From Hetaerina americana (taxonomy: Eukaryota; Arthropoda; Insecta; Odonata; Calopterygidae): a stretch of DNA of 64,000 nucleotides. Below the pieces are notes generated by a model. That model saw nothing but the letters and a program-made list of their open reading frames with translations. It did not search any database and was not told where the DNA came from. The stretch is from positions 33,540,040 to 33,604,039 of the forward strand of contig JAKTNV010000001.1 of the NCBI GenBank assembly GCA_022747635.1. The letters are read 5' to 3'. Position numbers and translations under genes: made by a program. Positions 36,481 through 48,808 of this stretch are shown piece after piece (within the stretch, counting starts at the first letter, position 1; every line of letters starts with the position of its first letter).

Positions 36481-37200
36481 ATTTTTGAATAAATATTCAA
36501 CTTTAGTTAGGCACATCACATGTTGAAAACTACGCTGCCACCCTCCACGACGACCTCTTCCGCAGCATGACATATCTGAAGGATCCCTGCGCCGGAGGGA
36601 CAAGAGGGATCATCTTTCTCTGAGTGTTTGAAATCTCTCAAATCCCCTTGCCATGGCTATTAACCTGAGAGAGAGGTGGGGGGGGGGGGGGTAGGAGAGG
36701 AGTTGGCCGGGCGGGCGTTTCCATGGCGTCGGAGAAAATTGTTTCGCCTCGTCAGCCACGTGAATTATTTAAGGCGTGGTGTCTTCCCTTCCCTTATCCA
36801 AGTGGAGTGGAGGCCGCGCGATGAGTTAAGACGGGAGGGGGACGGAGCGAGTGAATGAGCGAAGGCGGGAGAGCACAGATGCTGATGCATTACGATGGGC
36901 GGCGAGGAGGGGGTCGTCGGGGATCCGTTGGGGAGGTGGGTGGTCCCGGAGGGAAGTTACGTGGGGGGGGGGGGGAGGGAGCGGAGAGAAAAACCACACA
37001 CATAACAGACGTGTACATAGGTACACTGCCTCTCCCCTCCTTTCCCTCACCGTCGTCGCCCTCATCCCACCCCCCTTAACCCCGCCAACCTTTCCGCCGC
37101 CGCCGCCGGTCAGGTAAACCCAGTGTGCCGGCGTCGTTAAGTTTAATAAGGCGACGGGGTGGGTGGTTTTTAAGAGAGAGGGCGTACCTAACAAAAAGGA
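36481..37200. other. GC-rich, purine-biased island with poly-G runs
   Basis: There are two runs of 13 G (about 36679-36691 and 36963-36975), then a C-rich part at 37030-37110. The frames on both strands are artefacts of this bias. Confidence 0.45.
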
Positions 37201-38105
37201 AACTCGATATGGGGGAAACGAGATGGGTCGAGGGAGATATAGCAGGCGAGCTTGTGTCCGACGGGAATAAGTTGGAGGGAGGGGAAAATGGGAAAATAGG
37301 TTAAATGGGAAAGAAAGAGAGAGAGAGAGGGAGCTGGGGCGATGTAAAAGGGAGAGTGGTGGTTTTTTTTATGAGGAAACTGGGGTCCTCTGTAACAGAG
37401 GTGGGAAGGGGGGAGGTCGATCAAGAAAGGAGGTTTCCGAGAGATTCTCAGTGGGAGATATGTGACGAAAAGGAAGTTGTAAAAGGAAAGAAGAGCACGT
37501 CATGGTTGGGACTGGCGTCCGTTTCGGCTTGCGAACATACCCTCGCCCCAAGGTTTTATAAGTTAAGTGTGGGAAGTTTTCTATCAAATACGGCCCACAC
37601 CGTTCCATCTGGAGAGTAGGTGGAGAGTGAAGAAAGGAGGAGTTCTTCTATTTCTCTGGGAATTCCAAAAACCGAGGATTTATAGGTTTCGTTCGCGAAA
37701 GAAGTTTTACTATGTGGTATTATTTTTCAGCATCAAGGGATCAATGCAATCAATGGCCGAGGGCTATCATGCCACGTGTAGCTACAGTAGGTAACGGAGT
37801 GGAGCACCATGTTTTGGAAAATAGTTGCCAACGCGACCCTATTTGGTGGAGGAATATGGTCACCACGCATGAGTTAATCAATTTGTCGACGCAAATCCTC
37901 TCATAATTTAACAGTTCTATATAATACTGTCTGCAGGATGAACTTTTCACCTCACTGACACGGATTAAACTCTTTCTCATATTTTTTATTAGTCTTATAC
38001 AAGTATAATCTACCTACTCAAAGTATCAATTGAAAATAAAGTTACATTTTTTCAAATAAAAAAAGGAATACTTGGTATTTTCCACGCACGTTTACTGTGT
38101 ACTAT
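37201..38105. other. Non-coding DNA
   Basis: Purine-rich at the start (a GAGAGAGAGA run near 37317), then AT-rich. Nothing recognised. Confidence 0.45.
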
Positions 38106-38109
38106 TAGT

Positions 38110-38160
38110 TTCAACGCGTAAACGCCATCCTTGACGCCTACGCGTTGAAACCAGTAATAT
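38110..38160. repeat. Perfect 13-bp inverted repeat (hairpin)
   Basis: GTTTCAACGCGTA and its exact reverse complement TACGCGTTGAAAC are separated by about 18 bases, with CG-containing arms in an otherwise AT-rich, CpG-poor stretch. It may be a binding-site pair, a MITE core or a small structured RNA; none can be shown here. Confidence 0.7.
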
Positions 38161-39040
38161 CGCTTAAAAGGTGTCTGTAAAATACCTAATGCACTCTTTT
38201 CATTCAATATGAATATCCAAAGGTACTAGTTGCTTAGTGTTATAAATAAATTCTACGAATAGATAAATAGTATTAGGGAAGGGTCTATGTTTGAGATAAA
38301 TTTGAAAAAGTGATTGAAGAAGATTCCCTATGACGAACTAATGAATATTTGATCGTTCGAACTAATTCAAATATAATCTAATACTAATATCTAAACTAAT
38401 ATTGTCCCAAGGCTTCGAAAAGCTACCTCTCACAGATTGGCAAAAAAGTGCTGTAAAATAAATAACCTTCCATTATCTAGTTTAATTGTGGAAGTTTCTG
38501 GCATATTACCTAAATAAAATCTACCTTCAACTTATGGTCAAGTTACAAAATAAACTGTTTTTTCTACGTCAGTAATTAAATATACTACAAGCTAACAACT
38601 TCGAAACAGCAACAGTGAAATGTCAGTCTTAAAAACTCATCGTGAAAAAAATCTAAGTTGTTGCTATAAATTTCGGAAAATTCCAAATTAATAAAGGGAT
38701 CTAATTATGAGCTCAGATTTATTGATTTTTTGAATTTACGAGCCTCGGTAACTTTTACTCAATTTTTCCCCTCCACTTATAATCTTATCAAAGATTTTAC
38801 CCCGTGTTTTAAGCTGCACGTACGCATGGGAATCAAACTGGAACTAACTTTGACTAGATGATATAGTATGGCAATGAATAGGCGGTAATTTCTCCATACT
38901 TAATAATCAGTCCCGACCATGGCTGCGACAGTTAAAAAACAGTATGATAAAAAATCATGGTTTTAGACAGTTTAAAACTTCAATACCAAGCGTGTAAATG
39001 CATGCTGTTGGGGAACGTTTCCACAAAGTGAAGATTGAGC
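38161..39040. other. AT-rich non-coding DNA
   Basis: Nothing recognised. Confidence 0.45.
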
Positions 39041-39640
39041 CAATCCGTTTCACGTTTGGAGGAGAATGACGGTTTGGAGGTGGATGATGTGCAGAGTTGG
39101 CGATGAGAGGGGGAGATGGGATGGCACGTGATGCTCACGGAAACAGGGGATAAGAAAAAGGTGAGGGGCCGTGCAAGAGGTAGTGGGGTCCTCATTGAGG
39201 GAACACTGGGACCGTTTTTAAAAGGGGCCGCGACGGGCTGCTGCGGATATGAGCGGTTGAATGGTCGAAGCCGCAGCCGCGGAGGGGGAATCGGGAGGCG
39301 GCGGAAGGGGCGGGTGGGGAGGAGGGAGGGTGGGTTGGGGAGTGCCGGCGAAGGTGGGGAGAACGAGCACGCTGAAAGGAAGGGCAGGAAAATATCTCAA
39401 AAGGTTCGTCACCTCTTGAAACATGATGAAGAAATAATTTATTAACGAGGGGCATTCAGGGACTGATGAGGTTATTATGGGAAAATATGTCACTTTTTTG
39501 AAATCGCGTTCGAGGCGGGCGAGAGTTCCTCTTGCCCTCGCAAACACTTGTGTCAACTCCCCCACCCTCTTTCTCTCCATCTCTCTCCTTCTCCATCCAA
39601 CCCCCCACCCTCTGTCTCTCCTCGAAAGAGAAAGAGAGCT
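39041..39640. other. GC-rich, purine-biased island
   Basis: G-rich + strand at 39100-39380, then a C/T-rich tract at 39550-39625. Overlapping frames on both strands without domains. Confidence 0.45.
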
Positions 39641-40451
39641 CTGAATAGGGCTTAAACGTCTCGACTATCGGATCTAATTATTGTATCTTCCTCAACGCAC
39701 ACATAAAAACGCGCCGGAACTAAACACGGGTAGCCCTCCTACTCCTTTTTCCCCTTGACTTTTAATGCGAGTGCTACTACCTATTGCTAACGAATCACAC
39801 GACATTTCCATGCTTGCGTTTACGCTTTTATTTTGAGAAAAAAAAGGAAATGAAGGCTTCGTTATTTTGAGAATTAATTTTTTTTTATCATCGGAACGCC
39901 GCGAAAATTTGAAAAAATATTGAGAGTGCGATGACGTTCCCAAGGAATCTTAAGTCTTGATACGGGAAGGCGGAATGAATTTTGCGGTGCGGGGATTTCT
40001 TGGGAAAGATAGCAACACCTTGACCCCTCGCTAATCAAACACCTTAATGGGATTTCTATTTTTGGAATCCAGGGACCTTAAATAAAAACGCAAATGGCCT
40101 AGCATTCCCTTCGAGTGGGGTGAAATATTCATGAATTATGATGATAAAAACGGATTTAACTAATTCGTGCCCTGATGTTTATTTAAACAGGCTATCTCCG
40201 GAATACAAAAAAATAGGTATGAGACATTGAAAGTATGATAGAAATCTTCATTTTAAGGAGCTATTTCTGCTTATGTGAGATAACGTCGCTTAAGTATTCG
40301 AAAGATTCGCAATGAAGAAACCACTCTCCTTTCACTTCCAAGATTCCATAATGGTCTCCTAGTGGCTACGTGTATATAAGGAACGATACACGTTCGAATC
40401 AATTGTATCTTCCGCGTCTTCAAGCCGAGACTAATGAATTTGTTTCCATTT

Positions 40452-40453
<2 letters not shown>
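39641..40453. other. Non-coding DNA
   Basis: Nothing recognised. Confidence 0.45.

Positions 40454-40519
<66 letters not shown>
40454..40519. repeat. (TA)n microsatellite
   Basis: About 33 TA units followed by a short (CA)n. Frames reading Ile-Tyr repeats across it are spurious. Confidence 0.95.
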
Positions 40520-40524
<5 letters not shown>

Positions 40525-40682
40525 GCACACACACATACAAATAGTTGCCAATCCTGTAATACTCGTAATATGCGTAGGCATGTTGCATGATTGGTGTTTG
40601 TTCGCCCTTTTTCCACGAGGTTTTTGGTGGATCACGGGGTGCCAGGTGCATGAGGAAATAGAGGGAATATAGGGAGAAAGGC

Positions 40683-40748
40683 TGATGACCTGCCACCCCC
40701 AGCCACACGTCCCTGCGACGGCTTGCGGTGTAATGTGTAGACGTAGAT
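40683..40748 (+). mobile_element. Worn CR1-type LINE 3' tail
   Basis: GACCTGCCACCCCCAGCC then CACACGTCCCTGCGACGGC is a diverged LINE 3' hairpin, with the inner stem changed from CGCC/GGCG to CGTC/GACG so that pairing is kept. It ends in GTAGACGTAGATA. Confidence 0.75.
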
Positions 40749-41326
40749 ATATACATACAGATTGACTTGCGTACTCTTCGGAAAAAGGGCGAACATTTTA
40801 ACGATGGAGAAACTTTTAAGCTATGTTAAATAGAAACTACATAATCTGTTTTCATATTAAAGTTGGTTAAATTCATTTTGGCGATCCTTTAGTGCAATAA
40901 GCTATTTATCTTCAAACTCGACAATTCCATAAATTATTGGGTAAAGAAGCGAATTGGACTCAAATTTAACAAAAACTAACATTATTAAGGAAAACGTCAA
41001 GAAGGCTTCTTGGGTAAAAATGTCTATCGGACAAACGGAGCTTACACTGAAAAAATATAAATTCTTGACCGCATTTTCGGAATATAATTTCTCATAGTAA
41101 TTTATTCATTGAAATATCAAACATATTTGCAATAAGCTACAAAGTCTGTTGACTTTGGAATTTCACCATGATTTTAACAATTAAAGCTAAAAATACACTT
41201 TAGACTGTGGTTGAGCACAACTGATGCGTACACGTATATTTAAATCATTCCATTGCACCGCGAAAGAAATGTTTTCCATTAATGGTCCTCTTTTCATTTA
41301 CTAAGTACACAGACTTCTCTGACTAA

Positions 41327-41328
<2 letters not shown>
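40749..41328. other. AT-rich non-coding DNA
   Basis: Nothing recognised. Confidence 0.45.

Positions 41329-41388
<60 letters not shown>
41329..41388. repeat. (AT)n microsatellite
   Basis: About 30 uninterrupted AT units. Confidence 0.95.
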
Positions 41389-41391
<3 letters not shown>

Positions 41392-41930
41392 CGTTTGGGA
41401 GGGAAAAATAGAACGCTCGTCCTAGACCTTCATTTTCAGTTTTCACCCTGTCGAACACTGTTAACAAAACCGCAAGCAAAAAAGGATAAGTTTCCGAGAA
41501 GGAGGGAGGGAAGACAGGAGAGGGGACAAGGGAGAAGAGAGGAGCCGCGCACGCTGCTGGTGATGACGGGGAGGAGGAGATTCGCCGCCGTCGTTCGACA
41601 GGCCGGCCGGCGGGCGGTACCCCATAGTCGCGTGGACATTGTGCCCAGAAGGGAACAATATAGCCAAGCCGCCGGCAAACAACCCAACCCGCCCTTCCTC
41701 CCCCTCAAAGTAGCCGCTCTCGGAGAGGACAGAAAATAGCCAAACCACACCACGCCCCTCAAGGACCCAGACACCGATGACACGAATCTCTTAGCCACGT
41801 CGAAGCATTGCCCTCTCCATTCCTCCCCAAACTCTCTACCTCCCTGCCTGTGAGACTTCCCCTTTTCCTAACCCCCAAAACCTCTCTTACGAGCTCTCTC
41901 CCGACCCTTCAGCTAAGGCTGCACTATTTG
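41389..41930. other. GC-rich island
   Basis: CpG-rich, purine-biased then pyrimidine-biased on the + strand. Frames of 95-120 codons overlap on both strands; no domain seen. Confidence 0.45.
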
Positions 41931-42880
41931 TCGATGAATCGAGATCTTGTCGATATTTTTTGGAAATAATTTTAAGGGACCGACATATTAGAGTTGATAA
42001 TATCTTCGTTTGACCACCTGGTCGATATTACTCACTTGATCACATGAAATATATATTCGATGCACGAGCGATGCTTGCCCTTTGGCACGGACTAGCATTC
42101 AACAGGGTGGTCAACTGGATCGAAATCCCTCAATTTAAGTTCTTTTGAAGATAAGCGGAATATTTAATTTTAGATTCAGATCCAACGTATGAAACGAATG
42201 TCGGAGTTAAGGTTGGCACGGAGAGACGTTGAGAAAGATCGTTTGTCGGATGTTCTACTCCGCCCAGCTGAAGCCAGCTTGAAGGCCTGAGAAACTTCCG
42301 TCGCACCTAATGGATGAATATAGAAGATCACTCGAGAGATATTTATCCTCAAGGAACAAATAAGTTTCTAACTTCTGCTTCCTTATTGGAATGAAATAAA
42401 GTATTCACGAGCACGGGATGACTCGGGTTCATCAAACGAGTCTCATTTATTTTTCCTTTGGTCACAATTTTGCAAAGCAGGAAGTGGTGCAGGTGTCCAG
42501 TAAAAAGTCCATAAACAATGTCCAGTGCTTCCGGTTTGTCAATTCAGTTGCAGATGTTTCTCCGCCGAGTGCTCGGCACAACGGACGCATGAATTCCTCT
42601 TCAACGCGCCCATGCAGGATTATCACCGTGATCTGCGTAAATTTTCCGTATCCTGACTCTCACTTTTCTCATTTTCCTAATCCGATTTTTGCTGTCTCTG
42701 ATTTCATGGCATAACTAATGAATAAATACAGAACATCATCCCTCGGACGATTCCCTAATTTGTCAATTTTTACAGATTAAAAAAAATCATGTATCTCCCG
42801 TTAAGTCAGGCACGGGAGCAGTAAAACCCGAAAGAACCCATGCATGACGCTTCTTAGTTTACCTTCTGTTTCATTTGGTG
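41931..42880. other. Non-coding DNA
   Basis: A 98-codon frame at 42418-42714 (+) resembles no family I know. Nothing else recognised. Confidence 0.4.
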
Positions 42881-43350
42881 GCTCTGCCCTTTTAGTAGGG
42901 CCGAACCAGCCGCTGCAACCCGACTGCTGCCCTCGGTCAGGGTGGACGTTGCCCTAGGGAATTAGTTAGTGTCCTTTTCCGCCGTCGCAGGAAGACGACG
43001 TTTGGGCTCAATTTATTCTTGCGGTAGACGGGGTCTCCCCACTTGCGCCTGCGAGGATTGTTTATTCCGCAAGTCTTCGGAATTGCACCCGGAGGGGTCG
43101 AGGACCCTAGCTACTGTTCTTTGCCTCCCTTTCATCCCGCCCGCTGCAGAGGCTCCGATATCTTTTCCCCCGATCGTTATTCCTGACGACGGCGGTAATT
43201 GTGGGGAAGCAAGACCAGGGGGAGGGCGGGTTTTAACCTCCCCCGTCCGGGTCCGCGACGATTCATTCCATCTCCCTCGTCCAGTGGTGGTCACCGATTG
43301 GTTCAACTCTCTAGACGCCCGTCCCCGAAGTCCAGGCTGAACCGTGGAAA
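42881..43350. other. GC-rich island
   Basis: CpG-rich. Two frames (123 codons on +, 118 codons on -) overlap almost completely, so at most one could be real. Neither shows a domain. Confidence 0.4.
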
Positions 43351-43719
43351 ACTCGGTGAGGTCTTCCACTTATTATTGTGCCGTGCCCCCGTGCCGTATT
43401 TTAAGCTAGTCTACTTTATTTAAATACCATTTATGTAATGACAAAGAAGGTTTAAACTCAAATATGATGAATTTGTACAGTTACTGTCCATCTATTGGCA
43501 GGTAGTGCTTTTAATAGTCTAGTATAAATCAGTTGTATCGACACAAGATCATTGGGTGATGTTCCAAGTGGGAATATGAATGATAAGATTTCATTTTCCC
43601 TGTAGCAGTGAGCTGCCACGATATCTGATTATCCTTGATTAGTAGTAATTTTCAGGTCGGTAGGTCCTCTAAATTATAATTTTAATGCACATCATCGAAC
43701 CTAGAAACAAAGATAAAAT
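43351..43719. other. AT-rich non-coding DNA
   Basis: Nothing recognised. Confidence 0.45.
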
Positions 43720-43805
43720 GTCAACACTTCATGCGAGGTTCAAGCCGGTAACCTTGAGGCATATTGCGCCAAAGCCCTACCGAGCACGTTCTCTAATTTC
43801 TGGAA
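43720..43805 (-). repeat. tRNA-like SINE head
   Basis: The minus strand reads an A-box-like GCTCGGTAGGGCTTTGGCGC and then a B-box-like GGCTTGAACCTC. No cloverleaf was recoverable, so it is called a SINE relic. Confidence 0.4.
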
Positions 43806-44990
43806 AGCCTGAGAAAAACGAGAATCACGAATAAAAGTGTTGTTACTCATGCTGTTCTCAAACTATGATTTGTACAAGTATTAATGTGGTCAATAATAAA
43901 AGGGTATATTTTTTTAATTTTATGACTTCTGCTTGAACGTGAAAACACTTTGGTCCTTGCCAGTACTTACGGTATTTTCATCAATATATGAATTGATCGT
44001 TGAGAAATATTATAATATCCTTGAGGAAGTCCATCTTTTAAAGTGCGTTAATAACTCTCCCATTTTTTATCAATTTAGCCAAGCGTAATAAATATCTTTG
44101 AGTTTTTATAGCATAATTGTAAAAAATACTTTGAATGTTCGCGTCAACAAAATCAATTAATGTTTTCTAGTTAATATTGTTTACTGGTTTGAAGAAATAC
44201 AGTATCGCAATTACTAATCATGTATTCGCAGACTGTTAACAAGCACCCATGCCTCCATAATCTTGTATTTAATCAAGTTACGTGAATTCCACCTGAAAAC
44301 TAGCACTTGAACGCTTTGGAAAACGTAGCTATGTACAGTTCAATGCCCCAATCCTCCAAAAAGAAAATTTTCATCGGTGGAACAAAAAATACAAGTTATG
44401 TATTTCCATTCCCAACTAGATCAGGCAGTCATTATTGCATAATGCATATAAATAGAGCCACCACCAAATTTGGTAAATATTACAGCATAACTCTCCAGAC
44501 GTGTGAATTATTAAGATTGTTAGTTCAAATCCTTTATGAAAGAACCATTTAGATTTTAAACGATCCAAAAATCGAAGTTCCCAATAAGTGATTTTATATG
44601 TCAATAGATCAGTTCGTAGGGGAACACCAGCGAGTGAATTAGTTTTGGATTTCTGGGGGATACATCACGTATGTTTTTTGGTGAATTCCTACAGTAGTTA
44701 CATAGAGATCTGATTTTCAAGTTTAACTGAAAGTGTGATGCTAGTTTGATGCTCAGGCTATACGAACTCGCATATCCGATGAACCAACTGTATGACAAAC
44801 AACTGAAGAGTAAATAAAAAACGGAAAATAATGAAGAAAATAGGCAATAATAAATAACTCAATATGAGCGGATAAGAAATTTGTCAGAAGCGTATCGAAT
44901 ACAGTTAATCAACCTACGGACCATTTTGCAGAGATTTAAAAAAGTCGCACATCGCGACCACCAATTGTTTATATATCGTTGACGCAGGTG
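43806..44990. other. AT-rich non-coding DNA
   Basis: Nothing recognised. An 81-codon + frame at 44307-44552 has no known relatives that I can name. Confidence 0.4.
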
Positions 44991-45730
44991 TTGTGGATGT
45001 TGATCAATGGCTCATGCAAGCCGTCTTCGCCGTCCCCTCCCCCTTTTTGGCCCTTCCCACCCCACCATTCACTTCCCCACCACATACTTTCCCCGCTCCC
45101 CAAATTCCCTCATCCCCTCTATCACCTTCTCTCTCTTCCACCAGCCTCCCTTCCCGGTATCCTCCCAAAACCACAAGAAGGTGCACCAGCCCTTCCCCTC
45201 ACGTTCCCATGCGCCCAATATGCCAGCCGGTCGACAGCAACCGTTCCCCCGAGCATCCGCCTCTTTCCCTCAATTTTCCTTTTGAGATGATAATTAGCTT
45301 GGACCCTGAACGCGGCAACAACCCCTTCCTCTCAACACGACAAAATAAGGGAAATGCTGTCCAATTAGCCATGCACACGGCCTTCGCGAACGATGCACCC
45401 TACACGAACTTTACCCAACCTCGTCCCTTTCCCCGGGTTGGACTTTCCCCTTTGCCTTCCCCCCCCCTACGTTGGCCAACACACTTTTTTTTTCTTTTCG
45501 TCCTTTCCTCTCCGTCATCCTTCCCATTAAAACTAAAATGTTTTCACGCTGCGCAAATACGGGTGCCCCCAACTCCGGCAGCGGCCGCGTTAGCAAATGA
45601 ATTTTTAAACTGCTACTTCTACAGCCGAGAGAATATCGTACCGTGTGCCCAGCAAGGAAAAAAAACTGTATTTTACGCGGAAGCGCGGCATCTATCCGCG
45701 AGGGTGGTCGAGACAAACGAGTCGACTGTG
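44991..45730. other. C-rich island with a long spurious frame
   Basis: The + strand is extremely C/T-rich. A 268-codon frame at 44993-45799 is the longest outside the LINEs and mariner. It opens with GTG rather than ATG, is dominated by Pro/Ser/Leu/Phe over its first half, and overlaps two other long frames, as expected when C-rich DNA lacks stops. No domain is visible. A coding function is improbable but not excluded. Confidence 0.45.
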
Positions 45731-45814
45731 TTTCCCCGTTCTCTTTTTAATCTTCCACGCTATCATGTATTTCCAATTGATAGTTCTACGCCTGTGTAAT
45801 CCCCTGCTCATATA

Positions 45815-46315
45815 TCTATATCTACATAGTATCCCGTAAGCTACCGCATGGGCATGTGGTGGGGGTAAGTTAGGCCAACACCCGTAATTAAGAATAAAAC
45901 CGCATGCAAAACCCACAACTTCATGCCAATCTAAACACACAAAATCCAATACATATATTCATGCATAAACCTTCACAACTCACACACATGCCGATACATA
46001 TACTATCAACAATACACACATGCATCCACAAATATACCCTATGTCTACGCAAAGTTTATTCTTGTCCTGACTTGTAATTTAAATGTCTATAATATTTCTA
46101 TTCTGGCTTTGGTTTCTTACTATTAAGATTTCTGATTGTCCAGGGAAAGAAGGAGTATTGGTATTGGAATTCAGCTCCCTTATGTAATCTTAATGGTCTG
46201 ATCTAACCAGGTAGTGTGGGACCATAATAATTCCTTTAGTGTCATTGTTAAACTCGTTTGTTCTAAACCTTTCTAATCAGTCAGGCTTGTTATCTTCGCG
46301 TCTCAAGTTGCTCCT
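45815..46315 (-). mobile_element. Older CR1-type LINE 3' fragment
   Basis: The + strand runs TATCTACATAGTATCCCG (worn tail and hairpin), then a 3' UTR with CCGCATGCAAAACCC and CATGCAT motifs. It then enters the C-terminal RT region (TTTCTTACTATTAAGATTTC and TGTGGGACCATAATAATTCC), matching copies B and C. It holds numerous substitutions and no usable frame. The hairpin's inner stem is TGCC/GGTA, which still pairs. Confidence 0.85.
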
Positions 46316-47484
46316 AATATGATTCCCTTAAAAAATCACAGGAAGAGGTTGTCGTAAAAAAATGGTTTCTCACCATTCGTCTCACCTCTTGCACCATTCG
46401 TGACCTAACAGATGGCCTGCCTAGTTCTACTGTATGATATTTTTTCGTACTTTCAATTTTTTCACACCACGTCTCAGATACTAACCGGTCGTAGCTTGTG
46501 GTAGATTGTGTGGCGATGCAAAACACACGCCTCGGATTTGTCAATCTCTCTCCATCACCTTATGAATGCTGGCCATAAGGACTGATGAGGGAAGGTTCGA
46601 AGGAGGGAATCAGGACGACGAGAGGCAATATGGCGTAGATGCGTGTGGACGGGCCGTCATTAGAGGGTCGGAAGAGTTGAGATGGAGTGAGACCGGAGGA
46701 AGAGGGATTAGGATGGGGCTGTGAGATTCAGTAAGAGAGGTCTGGTTTTGCGGATCAGTTGGTATTCTCCTGACATGGTAAGTTCCTAGAGGATGGGACG
46801 TGGGAGAGGCTCCGACTAAAAATGTGCAGTCATTCGTCATAGGGGGGGCGGCGTCCTGGCGTCGGAAACCAAGGGGCGGCTATCGACCCTCGCTCTATTG
46901 GGAGAATGGAACGGCGAGAACTCAAAGAACCGAAGTGGAATTGACTTCTTTGTACCAATCCCAGAGCACATAACTCGCTAATATGAGACGATTATCGCGT
47001 AATGATGCCATACTCAACCTCACATTTTATTCAGCCTTTTATAAAATTTTGGCCAAAATATTTTTTTAATAAAGCCCTCAGATGCAACCATTTATTTATT
47101 CGGGTTCTGAGAACCAAGGAAGGAATAGTCTAGTCATTTAGTGCCAATTTTTTTTAAGGGCGTAAATGCCGTTTCCCGAGAATGGAAATTAAAGAGGACT
47201 TGATGACATTAAAGAGTGATGCGAATCGTATGGTCATCTGAAAAATCGATGCTTAGTAGATAGATAGCACAAATGTGTTATCATTGAAAAATGTAAGAAT
47301 CAATAATGAAAAGATCGTTCAAGCTCTAGGGTATCTTATTATTTCCCCATAGATTTGGTTGAACGGAGGTTTCCCTCGGGGTTAACTGTGACGAATTGCG
47401 GATGACTACGAATGCCTGTGGCATTGTATGTAAGGAATTTTGCCATATCATCTTGTTCCTTATAAGCACTCAAAATTTCGCCGT
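46316..47484. other. Non-coding DNA
   Basis: Mixed composition to about 46960, then AT-rich. Nothing recognised. Confidence 0.45.
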
Positions 47485-47715
47485 ATACAAGGACACCTAG
47501 GTAGCTTAAGTGGCTGAACCACTCGACTAGGCATCGAGGAATCAGGATTCGAATCCAGTTCAACGCGATTTTGATTTTTGCACTGGAATTCTTGAATTTT
47601 ACGATGTACTTTTACGCTCGTACATTTTAATGCATATTAGTGGATGCTTCGTTAAATTTACTGTCCCGGCATCCTCCGCAGTTCTTTAAGTTCTGGCCAA
47701 GTTTAAGATCGTCCG
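47485..47715 (+). repeat. tRNA-derived SINE, second family
   Basis: The A-box-like GTAGCTTAAGTGGCTGAACC and B-box-like AGGATTCGAATCCAG (an excellent B box) lie 47493-47560. The body leads to CGTTAAATTTACTGTCCCGG and CATCCTCCGCAGTTCTTT. The 3' portion matches 54213-54310, and differs from the 9925 family. A 74-codon minus-strand frame across it is spurious. Confidence 0.6.
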
Positions 47716-48250
47716 GAGAAATTACAAGACGTCAGTACTTGAATGCATCACATTTAACAAAGATAAATAGGAAGTTTTTTTTAACTTTTTTCATGTGAAT
47801 CTGGTAAGCATTATTAAAAAGAATTGCTGATGCTTTTGAGCTAATAATGGATCATTATACTATACTTATGTTTAGCAATATAAAAATATTTGCATATTTA
47901 ATTTTTTGATTTGTTGAGTTAGGGGTCAATTTAGTCTCATTTTCCACCGATGAAATTGTTGTTGTTGTTAATGTTGAAATGTGATAATGGAATTTTAAAT
48001 ATGTCTATTAAGCTCACTCTGTCAAGTACGAGTACAAAGCCCCTCCTTGCTGCCCTTATGCCAAGGAGAAGCACCTGGTCCCAAATAGCCACCGAAATCT
48101 TTCAAAAACACGAAGGAAAAATATACAATTGGGGCATCCACAAATCGTGCGGTTCTTCAAAAGTTTTCTTTTCTCATTCCTTAGAAATTGAGTAAAGTGG
48201 TTACCTAGCTCTTACCCGAGATCAGGTGGCTGCATTCTGGGGACTTGAAA
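47716..48250. other. AT-rich non-coding DNA
   Basis: Nothing recognised. Confidence 0.45.
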
Positions 48251-48560
48251 TCGAGAAATCTGTGGTCACTTCCTTTCCGCTGTCGCCAAAAGTTTTCGTG
48301 TGAATGACGGAGCCCTCGATCACATTTCGCTGTTTTTGCGGTCGCCGATTCACCTGTGTAGTCTGCCGCAAGTGGGCGTGGGAAAAGAAGTGGGGAGGCT
48401 GCGGGGGAAGAAGGCGGGGCGACCGCGCGGCGGGGGAGGGGGGCGGGCGGCGTCTCGGGAAGGGGAGTCATGAAGCCCCCGGCGGTGATGTTCGCACGGG
48501 TTCTCTCAAACGAACGCTCTCGACCATACGTGCAGACGTCATGTGAACTCGTCTTTGTCA
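48251..48560. other. Short GC-rich island
   Basis: CpG-rich, G-biased + strand (48360-48480). No gene supported. Confidence 0.4.
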
Positions 48561-48808
48561 GTCAGGGTAACTCGAGGATTAGGAGAAATAATATTTTATG
48601 TACTTTTTTATGTTAGTATAAATAATATTTAAGTCCTTATGTTATATTTGTAATATTTTACATTCATCAGTAATATAATCGTTCCAATGTTCCTTATGAA
48701 GTTAGGGGAAAGCACCAGATTGTTAAAAATGTTTTCATCGGGTCTTTCTTGTTTGGGGACTAGCTATTATATTTCCTTCAGTGCATGCAAATATCATATT
48801 TTAACATA

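Noticed and set aside
44993..45799. 268-codon + strand frame, longest outside mobile elements
   Set aside because: It starts with GTG, is Pro/Ser/Leu/Phe-rich in a C-rich island, overlaps two other long frames and shows no domain. Such frames are expected by chance in C-rich DNA.
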